Assembly (NCBI GenBank): GCA_958453575.1 | Contig: CAUDYH010000008.1 | Span: 1-12,612 of the forward strand | Length of the DNA stretch: 12,612 nt | From: an uncultured Collinsella sp. | GTDB lineage: Bacteria > Actinomycetota > Coriobacteriia > Coriobacteriales > Coriobacteriaceae | Direction: 5' to 3' | Shown: positions 1 to 6,397 of the stretch, piece after piece | Layout of the letters: every line of letters starts with the position of its first letter | Numbering within the stretch: position 1 is the stretch's first letter | The notes under the pieces: model-generated | The model's database searches: none | What the model was told of the DNA's origin: nothing | Seen by the model: only the letters and a program-made list of their open reading frames with translations | Made by a program: the position numbers and the translations under genes

Positions 1-17
1 TGACGGCCCCTGCATCC

Positions 18-773
18 GTGCCGGCGCTGCGCATCTTCGCCGGCACCACCGAGGGCCGCCTTCTGTGTGAATGGGCGAGCGGGGCGGGCATCCCCGCCCG
101 TGCCTACGCGGCAACCGAGTACGGAGGCGAGCTTTTGGGTGAGCTTCCGGGCATCGAGGTGCATGCGGGCAGGCTCGACGATGCCGACATGGAGCGCGAG
201 CTTTCCGGCGCGCGTATCGTCGTCGACGCCACGCACCCCTTCGCTACGCTCGCAAGCGACAACATCCGGGTCGCTTCGCTCGCCGTGGGTGCACGATGCC
301 TGCGCCTTGCGCGCCCGGTCGAGGCGCTGCCCAAAGGCGTCGTGCCGGTCGCGTCGATCGCCTGCGCGGCGCGCTTTCTCTCCGAGAACCCGGGTCGCGT
401 TCTTCTCACGACGGGGAGCAAGGAGCTTGCTCCCTACACGCGCGTCGCCGATTTCGCGGAGCGCTTCTTCGTGCGTGTGCTCCCGCTGCCCGGTGCTATA
501 ACGAAGTGCATCGACGCGGGGTTTTCGCCGTCGCACGTCATCGGCATGCAGGGGCCCTTCACCCGCGAGCTCAACGAGGCGATGCTTCGGCAGGTGGGCG
601 CCCAGTGGCTTGTGACCAAGGACTCGGGAACCGTAGGCGGCACGGCCGAGAAGCTCGCCGCAGCGCGCGCCGTGGGAGCGCGCTGTATCGTGGTCACCCG
701 TCCCGCCGAGGGAGGCGGGGCCCTTTCGCTTCGGGAAGTGGAAGATGCGCTCTTACGGGAGTTCGCGCGCTAG
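18..773 (+). CDS. cobK: Precorrin-6A/cobalt-precorrin-6A reductase (CobK/CbiJ)
   Basis: This enzyme does the NAD(P)H-dependent reduction of the (cobalt-)precorrin-6A macrocycle in corrin ring synthesis, in the cytoplasm. The 251-residue length is normal for the family. Visible family features are an N-terminal nucleotide-binding strand and loop (RIFAGTTEGR, residues 5-14), ATEYGGELL (32-40), DATHPFA (70-76), LLTTGSKELAPY (129-140), GMQGPFTRELN (176-186) and TKDSG plus GG..EKL (200-212). The GTG at 18 is the first start fully inside the window. The frame stays open to the left edge, and bases 1-2 are TG, so an ATG or GTG at position 0 would add six codons and form an ATGA overlap with an upstream gene ending in TGA at 1-3. 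That suggests translational coupling in a cobalamin operon. Whether the pathway is aerobic or anaerobic cannot be told here. The gene is more GC-rich than the genes to its right. Confidence 0.88.
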   Translation: MPALRIFAGTTEGRLLCEWASGAGIPARAYAATEYGGELLGELPGIEVHAGRLDDADMERELSGARIVVDATHPFATLASDNIRVASLAVGARCLRLARPVEALPKGVVPVASIACAARFLSENPGRVLLTTGSKELAPYTRVADFAERFFVRVLPLPGAITKCIDAGFSPSHVIGMQGPFTRELNEAMLRQVGAQWLVTKDSGTVGGTAEKLAAARAVGARCIVVTRPAEGGGALSLREVEDALLREFAR

Positions 774-795
774 GCGCTCGCCGCGCCTAGCGCGC
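765..795 (+). terminator. GC-rich hairpin overlapping the cobK stop codon
   Basis: A perfect 13-bp inverted repeat (765-777 pairing with 783-795, loop TCGCC at 778-782) begins inside the last codons of cobK and includes its TAG stop (771-773). No T-run follows, so it is not a classical intrinsic terminator. U-less hairpins at gene ends are proposed as terminators or 3'-end stabilisers in high-GC Gram-positives. The role is inferred from position. Confidence 0.5.
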
Positions 796-802
796 CCTCC
801 CG

Positions 803-904
803 CCCGCGAGGAGGATCGCCCCGAGCAAGCTCGACCCGTACAAGCCCGTCATCCGCCAGTAGCTCGAGGACGACGCCCGGAACTGGCGCAAACAGCCCTT
901 CAAT
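803..904 (+). pseudogene. Broken IS21-type transposase (IstA) remnant
   Basis: Reading from about 803 gives a short frame containing APSKLDPYKPVIRQ, a TAG stop at 860-862, then LEDDARNWRKQ to about 895. This resembles the stretch of IS21-family IstA transposases usually seen as (R)PSKLDPYKP followed by a Leu/Glu-rich helix and RKQRHTA. Only about 30 codons remain, interrupted by the stop, and the likeness ends right after RKQ, close to the left arm of the palindrome at 906. No start codon, no istB and no complete IS ends are visible, so this is a scar of a former insertion. The family call is from memory of the motif and was not searched. Confidence 0.5.
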
Positions 905-905
905 G

Positions 906-972
906 AGTTGCGGTGAAATAGTGTCTGTTTTTGCTGCTAGATAGCATATTCAGTCCCTAATTCACCGCAACT
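906..972. repeat. Imperfect palindromic element between convergent genes
   Basis: The arms 906-927 and 951-972 are inverted copies with 3 mismatches in 22 bp. The outer 12 bp (AGTTGCGGTGAA / TTCACCGCAACT) are perfect. The 23-nt centre (928-950) can itself form a small TGCT/AGCA stem. The element lies 13 bp beyond the stop of the minus-strand permease gene and just after the IstA scar. It has no good T-run, so it is either a weak bidirectional terminator or a MITE/REP-like dispersed repeat. The inner part carries AGTCCC, related to but not the same as the TGTCCC seen in other gaps of the window. Confidence 0.65.
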
Positions 973-985
973 TGTTGGTGGTGGC

Positions 986-2200
986 TTACTGGTAGCGTAG
1001 GCACTCCACCGGGTCGAGCTTTGCCGCGCGTCGAGCGGGGTAGAAGCCAAAGATTACGCCGATGCCGACGGAGACGGCGAAGGCCAGCAGCACCGTGGCG
1101 ATTGAAAAACTCGGGGTGATTTGCCCGCTGGCACCGAGCTCGCCAAGAATCCCGGATCCGGAGGCAAACATCGCGAGGCCCCAGGCCAGCAGATAGCCTA
1201 TCAGGACACCCAGCAGGCCACCGGTGACGCACAGCGCCGAGGACTCGGCCAAAAACTGCGCGGTGATATCGCGACGACTGGCGCCCAGAGCGCGACGGAT
1301 GCCGATCTCGCGGATGCGCTCAGTCACGTTGGTGAGCATCATGTTCATAATGCCGATACCGCCGACAAGCAGCGAGATACTGGCGACAGCACCCATGATG
1401 AGCGAGAAGGCGCCCATAAAGGAATTGAGGGAGTCGATAGCGCTTTTCATGGAGGTCGCCGATACACTGTCGTACTCATCATCCTCCGCGATACCCTTCA
1501 TCGCGCGCACCTTGGACTCGATGGTCTTGCAGAGCTCATCCATGTTCGTGCCCTCGGCGGCAAGTGCCGTCACGCTGGGGAATGAAGGATTCTCGTCGCC
1601 AAATAGGCCGGAGATGGTTTCGCGTGGCATATACAAAGTGAGCGAGCCCATGGAGTCGCTGCCGCCATCAATCACGCCTACAATCTGCACCTCGCCGTTG
1701 GACACTTTGATGGTTTTTCCCAGCGCATCCTGTTCGTTGCCGTAAAGCTGGTCGGCGCCGCCGCGGCTGATGAGCGCCACGCGCGAGCCTGCCTTTGACT
1801 CGACATCGGTGTAGGTGCGCCCCGCAACGAGCTTACTGGCACCCACGGCGTCGAGCATGTCGCTATCGACACCCTGTGCCATGACGGTATAGCTTTTATC
1901 GCCGGTCTTGTACTCGGTATACGCGCTTTTGACAATGCCGATCTGTTCTATCTGCGGCACCAGTTTTTTAAGCTTCTGGACGTCAGAATCAGAGAGTTCT
2001 TGGGACGAATAGATCTGAACCATGCGAGCTGCGTTGAGGCCCAGGCTGTTGACCAAGCTGTTTTGGATGCCGCCGATGAGCGAAGTCATGGCAATGACCG
2101 AGGCGATGCCAATGACGATGCCAAGGATGGTGAGCAGGCTGCGCCCCTTGTTGGCCTCGAGCGAGTGAAGGGCTTCCTGGATAAGATCGCGGGCGCTCAT
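986..2200 (-). CDS. MacB/FtsX-type ABC transporter permease
   Basis: This is the membrane subunit of a MacB-like exporter, 404 residues and four transmembrane segments. TM1 lies at about 20-43, followed by a large extracytoplasmic MacB periplasmic-core-type domain (about 45-260), then TM2 (262-288), TM3 (320-347) and TM4 (366-388). The conserved cytoplasmic loop after TM2, TERIREIGIRRALGAS (293-308), and the C-terminal FYPARRAAKLDPVECLRYQ are hallmarks of the family. These permeases act mechanically with an ATPase and a membrane-fusion protein, both encoded immediately upstream. The ATG overlaps the TGA of the ATPase gene by 4 nt (ATGA), and an AAAGGAG ribosome site lies inside the ATPase's last codons. 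The substrate (macrolide, peptide, lipid or other) cannot be read from sequence. Confidence 0.93.
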   Translation of the reverse strand: MSARDLIQEALHSLEANKGRSLLTILGIVIGIASVIAMTSLIGGIQNSLVNSLGLNAARMVQIYSSQELSDSDVQKLKKLVPQIEQIGIVKSAYTEYKTGDKSYTVMAQGVDSDMLDAVGASKLVAGRTYTDVESKAGSRVALISRGGADQLYGNEQDALGKTIKVSNGEVQIVGVIDGGSDSMGSLTLYMPRETISGLFGDENPSFPSVTALAAEGTNMDELCKTIESKVRAMKGIAEDDEYDSVSATSMKSAIDSLNSFMGAFSLIMGAVASISLLVGGIGIMNMMLTNVTERIREIGIRRALGASRRDITAQFLAESSALCVTGGLLGVLIGYLLAWGLAMFASGSGILGELGASGQITPSFSIATVLLAFAVSVGIGVIFGFYPARRAAKLDPVECLRYQ

Positions 2201-2970
2201 GCCATCACTCCTTTCGGCGGGTTGGCGGAGGCGGAAATCATGGGCAGGCTATCTACGGCGCTGCGTAGGGTCCGCGGTGCATGCGGAATATACGCGCCGT
2301 CGTGAATGCGACCGTCGCGGATGGTCACGGCACGGTCGGCCTCGGCGGCGATGCCGGGGTCGTGTGTGATAAGCACGATGGTTTTGCCGCGCTCCTGGAG
2401 CTTGTGGAAGGTTTCCATGACGAGCGCTCCCGTGGCGGAGTCCAGGTTGCCCGTCGGCTCGTCGGCCAAAATGATGGGTGGATCGTTGACAAGGGCGCGC
2501 GCGATGGCGACGCGCTGCATCTGTCCGCCCGACAGCTCCGATATACGATGGTCCCAATGGTCGACCGGAAGCGTGACGGCTTGCAGCGCGTGTACGGCGC
2601 GCATCTCGCGCTGGCTGCGCGGCACATTGGTGTAGGACAGCGGCAGCATGACGTTTTCGATCACCGTCAGGCGCGGCAGCAGATTAAAGCTCTGAAAGAC
2701 AAAGCCGATGCTCAGCGCTCGCACCTCGGTGAGCTCGTCATCGTCGAGCTCGGCGACGTTGAGCCCTTGCAGGAAGTAATCGCCCGCCGTCGGTTTGTCC
2801 AGGCAGCCCAGGATGTTCATGAGCGTCGACTTGCCTGAGCCCGAGGGGCCGGTGATGGCAACGAACTCACCGGGATCTACTGCCAGGCTCACGTTATGCA
2901 GGATGTGGGCGCAACCGGCCTCGCTCTCAAAGATGCGGTGCACGTTGCGGATGTCGATGACGGGACGCAT
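2197..2970 (-). CDS. MacB/LolD-type ABC transporter ATPase
   Basis: This 257-residue nucleotide-binding subunit powers the neighbouring permease. All key motifs are intact: Walker [10 protein letters not shown] (41-49), Q-loop in [10 protein letters not shown] (91-100, Q93), ABC signature LSGGQ (146-150), Walker B IILADEP (166-172) with D-loop GNLDS, and switch histidine H203 (ITHDP). The wording around Walker A and the Q-loop is typical of the LolD/MacB/FtsE class. About 30 residues after the usual end (from about 228) are non-conserved. The gene starts with ATG overlapping the TAA of the membrane-fusion gene by one base (TAATG) and ends in a 4-nt overlap with the permease gene, so the three are almost certainly co-translated. 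Confidence 0.95.
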   Translation of the reverse strand: MRPVIDIRNVHRIFESEAGCAHILHNVSLAVDPGEFVAITGPSGSGKSTLMNILGCLDKPTAGDYFLQGLNVAELDDDELTEVRALSIGFVFQSFNLLPRLTVIENVMLPLSYTNVPRSQREMRAVHALQAVTLPVDHWDHRISELSGGQMQRVAIARALVNDPPIILADEPTGNLDSATGALVMETFHKLQERGKTIVLITHDPGIAAEADRAVTIRDGRIHDGAYIPHAPRTLRSAVDSLPMISASANPPKGVMA

Positions 2971-4391
2971 TACTTGCCCTCGTCGGCAGGCATGTTGTCG
3001 CCGCCGTCTGCCGTCATTCCTGTGCCGGTATCCGTCACGATGGTGTCGCCGTCGCGTAGCTTGGTAACCGGGACGTCTGGATTGATCTCGTTGCCCTGGT
3101 CGTCGCGCTTGACCTGCGTCTTACCGACTACAGCCTCGTTGTCGTTTTGCGTCACGACGGTCACCTTCACGCGGCGCGTCTTTTTACCCTCCGAATCGGT
3201 GGCAAAATTGACGTAATAGTGCTCGCCATCTTCGGTCATCAGCGCCATGGTCGGCACCATCACCACGTCGTCGAGCTTCTCGGTCACTACCGAGACCTCG
3301 GCAGTCATACCCGGCTTAAGGCGACTGTCAGGTGCTTCGATGAGGATGTCGACGTTAAAGGTCACACTGCCGCCGCTCCCGGAGGAGGAGTCGGAGTTTG
3401 CCACCGAGGCGATAGCCGTGACGGTACCTTGGCTCACAATATCGGGAAACGCGGGATAGGTCACGTTGGCGCTCTGGCCCACGGCGATCTTGGCGATATC
3501 CTTTTCGCCCACCTGAACCGTTACCTTCATCTTGGAGAGGTCGGCGATCTGCATGCACTGCTTGCCGCCGCTCGTATCGCTTTCGCCCATGATCATGCCG
3601 CCTGTTACCGTAGCGCCCACCTTGGCGTTGAGCTCCACGATGCTGCCCGAGCTCGGCGCCGTAACCGTGCGCCCGGCGGCCTTGGCGTTCGCCTGATCGA
3701 GGTTTGCCTGGGCTGATGCGAGGCTGCGCTGCGCGGCCGATACGGCGTTCGTGTCCGCTGATGCGGCGGAGATGCCAGCCGCTGCGGAACCTCCGTCGAC
3801 GTCCGTCGTTGGGTTGGCCTGCGCGGCAGCTGCGGCTTTCTTCGCGTTGGCGAGGTCTTCTTGAGCGGCTGCAACTGCACGCTGCGCCTCGGCAACGTTG
3901 CGATCGAGCTCGTCGTTTTTAATGGTCATAAGCACGTCGCCCTCGTTGACGGATTGGCCTGCCTGCACGTTGATCGAATCGACCGTGCCGTCGACAGAAG
4001 GGGAGACCACTGAGGACGAAATGGGTTTGAGCTGGCCTTTTGCCTCGACCGTTGTGCTAAACGTGCCCTCGGTCACCATGTCGGTCGCAGGCCCGCTATC
4101 GCCCTGTGGCTGCGCATTGATAACCAGGGTTGCAACAATAGCAATGAGCGCGATGACACCCACGATGCCGGCGGCAATGCCGCGTCGAATCAGCTTTTTG
4201 CGTCGACGTTCGGCACGTTTTGCCTTGAGCTTGGCATATGCCTCTTCATCGGAAATCTCGGCCGTATCGTTCGTGCATCCGCTCTCCTTGTCGGCATGTA
4301 CGTCTGTGATCAGAGGAAGCGTTTCGGTGGCACCTTCGGGCGTGTGCTCGGTATCATCCGGGCCCGGGGTGATGTTGGGGACATTCGGCAT
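2970..4391 (-). CDS. MacA/HlyD-like membrane-fusion (adaptor) subunit of the ABC exporter
   Basis: A 473-residue adaptor. Residues 1-55 are acidic and presumably cytoplasmic, 56-70 are strongly basic (KLKAKRAERRRKKLIRR), and one TM segment spans 71-92. A biotinyl/lipoyl-type half follows (about 122-158, PSVDGTVDSINVQAGQSVNEGD), then an Ala-rich coiled-coil hairpin (about 161-237), the second lipoyl half (VTAPSSGSIVELNAKVGATV, 243-262), a beta-barrel region (about 285-370, RLKPGMTAEVSV) and a membrane-proximal C-terminal domain. The tail is Gly/Asp-rich. The start at 4391 is chosen because AAAGGAG (4397-4403) sits 5 nt before it. A longer in-frame ATG at 4454 lacks such a site and would place 21 unlikely residues in front. 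It is the first gene of the exporter operon. No TolC-type partner is expected in a Gram-positive. Confidence 0.9.
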   Translation of the reverse strand: MPNVPNITPGPDDTEHTPEGATETLPLITDVHADKESGCTNDTAEISDEEAYAKLKAKRAERRRKKLIRRGIAAGIVGVIALIAIVATLVINAQPQGDSGPATDMVTEGTFSTTVEAKGQLKPISSSVVSPSVDGTVDSINVQAGQSVNEGDVLMTIKNDELDRNVAEAQRAVAAAQEDLANAKKAAAAAQANPTTDVDGGSAAAGISAASADTNAVSAAQRSLASAQANLDQANAKAAGRTVTAPSSGSIVELNAKVGATVTGGMIMGESDTSGGKQCMQIADLSKMKVTVQVGEKDIAKIAVGQSANVTYPAFPDIVSQGTVTAIASVANSDSSSGSGGSVTFNVDILIEAPDSRLKPGMTAEVSVVTEKLDDVVMVPTMALMTEDGEHYYVNFATDSEGKKTRRVKVTVVTQNDNEAVVGKTQVKRDDQGNEINPDVPVTKLRDGDTIVTDTGTGMTADGGDNMPADEGK

Positions 4392-4422
4392 AGCGTCTCC
4401 TTTATAGAAAGAACCTTGATAA

Positions 4423-4455
4423 GTATATGCGCCCGCCGGTTGGGGCAGGCGCATA
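4423..4455 (-). promoter_or_regulatory. Inverted repeat ahead of the exporter operon
   Basis: The 132-bp gap between the transpeptidase and the adaptor gene holds arms 4426-4437 and 4444-4455 (12 bp, one mismatch, loop GGTTGG). On the minus strand TATACT (4423-4428) overlaps the downstream edge of the stem and could be a -10 box, but I see no good -35. No T-run follows on either strand, so it is a poor intrinsic terminator. An operator for an unseen repressor or a leader hairpin are both possible. The rest of the gap shows nothing clear. Confidence 0.35.
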
Positions 4456-4523
4456 GGACTGTATCTTTCGGAATTGTTAGATTGGTCGCAGCAGTTGCAT
4501 GTTGTATGAATGCGCGCGTTGCA

Positions 4524-6248
4524 CTACGAGTGGACAACCACGCACAGGCCGACTTTGATGCAATCGTGCAGCGCCTTGGCGTCGGCCAGGCGAAGGTTGA
4601 TGCATCCGTGGCTGCCGCACCACTTGTAGGAGTTGGGATCGTCGAAACTCTTGTCGTTTTGCCACGTTGCATCGTGGAAACCGACCATGTTGCCCTCAAA
4701 CGGCATCCAGTAGCTAACCGGGCTCTCGTATTTGGGCTTGCCGGTCTCGGGGTCCTTGGCACCGATGAGTTTGCTGGCGCCATCGTTGCTGTTGATCTGC
4801 CATACGCCCTCGGGGGTGGCGTCTTCGCCCGGTTTGCCGGAAATAAAGTTGGCCTCCCACACAATATTGCCGCTCTCGTCGTAGTAGCGCGCGTGCTGCT
4901 CGGACAGATCGACATCGACGTATGCCTTCCAGTCAGGCTCTCCCTTTGCGGTAAAGGTGTCGGCCTTCTGGGAGTACTTGATATCGATTTCGCCGGTCTG
5001 CTTGTTGTTAATGGCGTCTTCGACCTGCTTGGCGAGCGAGCTGCTGTCGATGGACCAACCAAAGTCGCCGCCTTCGACGGCGCACTGCTTGCCATCGGCG
5101 CGCGTCCACCAGCGAGTGGAGCCCACGGTATTATAGCCGTTGGCGAGCTCGGCTGCCCAGCTGCTGATCTGCGACGTATCGAGCGTGGGGTTGGCCGGAT
5201 CGGCAAAGCTGATCCACTGCAACACGGAGCTGCCATCAACCTTGCCGGCATCCTCGCCGTTAAGCTTGAGGGTCACGTTGACGCCCAAGAAGTTATTGGC
5301 GGCATCGCATGCGGCCTGAATCTGATCATCGGTCAGCGTTCCATTGAGCGGCTCATAGGCATCGTTGCCGAGCTTGGAAAGATCTACGGTCTCGGCCAGC
5401 GAGGCAAGCTCGAGCTCGGCATACTTAATGACATGCTCGCGGTTGAGTTTTTCGTTGGAGCGCGCCTCCTCGACGGTAAACTTGCCGGCCTGCTCGTCAT
5501 AGGAGCTATTGGCCTCGAACGTGCCCGAACGGCCCTCGTTAAACTCATCGATGGCGGTGCCCAGATCCTTCTCAAACTGCTTTTGGTCAAAGGTATCGGA
5601 GAGCATGGACAGGTCGACGTCTTGATCAAGATCGACTTCGTTGGAGCTAGCGGTTGTTTTGGTCTTGCCGCTTAAGGATTCTACAAGGCGAACCGGCCAT
5701 ACAATGGCTTCGTTGCGGCTGATAATCTCTTTTGCGGCAGCTTCGCCGTCGACAATGGGCTCATCGGACTCGGGCTGATAGGTCCAGCTAAAGTCATCGC
5801 CCGTAACGGTGAGCTTATAGTGCTTCCACGCCGAGTTGACCTTGGTGGCGGCAGACGAAGCGTTTGAGAACGAGACGTCGACGCCGGCGATGGTGGTGTT
5901 GGGGTAGGCTACCTGCGAAAACGCTACGACGCCTACGATATAGACAATGACGATAAGACCCAGGACGACAAAGAGCGTCGTCTTTTTGCCCGACTTATTG
6001 TTCTCGGTGGGTTTGCGCGCGGGGCCGCGATCGCCTCGAGCGTGCGTGGGGGGCTGCTTGGGGGTCTTGCCGTTTGCCTGGCGCTGCTGACGTTGCTGGC
6101 GCTGCTGGTTCGGGCGTTGCGAAGCGTTTGCCGCACCACGCTGCTGACCGCGGCTCGGCGCGATAGGACGCGGCGACTGAACGCCGCCGGTGTGCCTGCT
6201 CGGCTGCTGCGGATCGGGAATCAGTTGAGTTCGATCGTTTTGCGACAT
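4524..6248 (-). CDS. Membrane-anchored L,D-transpeptidase with PG-binding domain
   Basis: This enzyme makes 3-3 peptidoglycan cross-links or attaches proteins to stem peptides outside the membrane. Numbering from the Met at 6248 (574 residues): residues 1-90 are a Gln/Arg/Pro-rich basic cytoplasmic tail (QQRQQRQQRQ at about 48-57), and one TM spans about 91-113. The region 118-430 resembles the PG_binding_4/VanW-associated module (YPNTTIAGVDVS, 115-126). The YkuD catalytic domain spans about 442-574. It includes TPEGVWQI (478-485), the His of GFHDA (H525) and the catalytic motif SHGCINLR (546-553, Cys549). An ATG at 6257 is also in frame, but AAGGA (6259-6263) is only 1 nt from it and 10 nt from the Met at 6248, so the later start is preferred. 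The gene stands alone, upstream of the exporter operon on the same strand. Confidence 0.92.
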   Translation of the reverse strand: MSQNDRTQLIPDPQQPSRHTGGVQSPRPIAPSRGQQRGAANASQRPNQQRQQRQQRQANGKTPKQPPTHARGDRGPARKPTENNKSGKKTTLFVVLGLIVIVYIVGVVAFSQVAYPNTTIAGVDVSFSNASSAATKVNSAWKHYKLTVTGDDFSWTYQPESDEPIVDGEAAAKEIISRNEAIVWPVRLVESLSGKTKTTASSNEVDLDQDVDLSMLSDTFDQKQFEKDLGTAIDEFNEGRSGTFEANSSYDEQAGKFTVEEARSNEKLNREHVIKYAELELASLAETVDLSKLGNDAYEPLNGTLTDDQIQAACDAANNFLGVNVTLKLNGEDAGKVDGSSVLQWISFADPANPTLDTSQISSWAAELANGYNTVGSTRWWTRADGKQCAVEGGDFGWSIDSSSLAKQVEDAINNKQTGEIDIKYSQKADTFTAKGEPDWKAYVDVDLSEQHARYYDESGNIVWEANFISGKPGEDATPEGVWQINSNDGASKLIGAKDPETGKPKYESPVSYWMPFEGNMVGFHDATWQNDKSFDDPNSYKWCGSHGCINLRLADAKALHDCIKVGLCVVVHS

Positions 6249-6258
6249 CGTATGCATA

Positions 6259-6264
6259 TCCTTC
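6259..6264 (-). promoter_or_regulatory. Ribosome binding site deciding the transpeptidase start
   Basis: On the minus strand GAAGGA ends 1 nt before the ATG at 6257 and 10 nt before the ATG at 6248. The spacing favours the second ATG, which removes three residues (MHT) from the protein. Confidence 0.55.
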
Positions 6265-6305
6265 GAATTTCGCCTTGCGGCTCATCGTGTTTTTACTGGG
6301 CTTGC

Positions 6306-6334
6306 ATTATAGCGATTACCTAGTTGATTGTGGT
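6306..6334 (-). promoter_or_regulatory. Probable sigma-70-type promoter of the L,D-transpeptidase gene
   Basis: On the minus strand a perfect TATAAT (6306-6311) is preceded after 17 bp by ACCACA (6329-6334, matching TTGACA only in its last three bases). Transcription would start near 6299, giving a leader of about 50 nt before the 6248 start. The -10 is seen directly. The weak -35 makes this a moderate call. Confidence 0.5.
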
Positions 6335-6352
6335 ACGGAAACGGTGGCATTC

Positions 6353-6379
6353 AAAAGAGGTGGGACATTTGTCCCACCT
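6353..6379 (-). terminator. Probable intrinsic terminator of sdaA (GGGACA hairpin)
   Basis: AGGTGGGACA (6358-6367) pairs with TGTCCCACCT (6370-6379), a 9-10 bp stem with a 2-4 nt loop. Read on the minus strand it lies about 20 nt after the sdaA stop and is followed by CTTTTG, a short U-run. On the plus strand no T-run follows. The stem core is the same GGGACA/TGTCCC word found in other gaps of this window. Confidence 0.65.
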
Positions 6380-6397
6380 TCGAGTCGTTCTTTGTCG

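Noticed and set aside
4392..4523. Intrinsic terminator between the transpeptidase and the exporter operon
   Set aside because: The only stable stem there has no T-run on either strand, so read-through from the transpeptidase gene cannot be excluded.
4296..5675. A 459-codon open frame on the plus strand across the L,D-transpeptidase gene
   Set aside because: It is antisense to a gene with intact catalytic motifs, has hydrophobic low-specificity composition and no plausible ribosome site. It is a codon-bias shadow.
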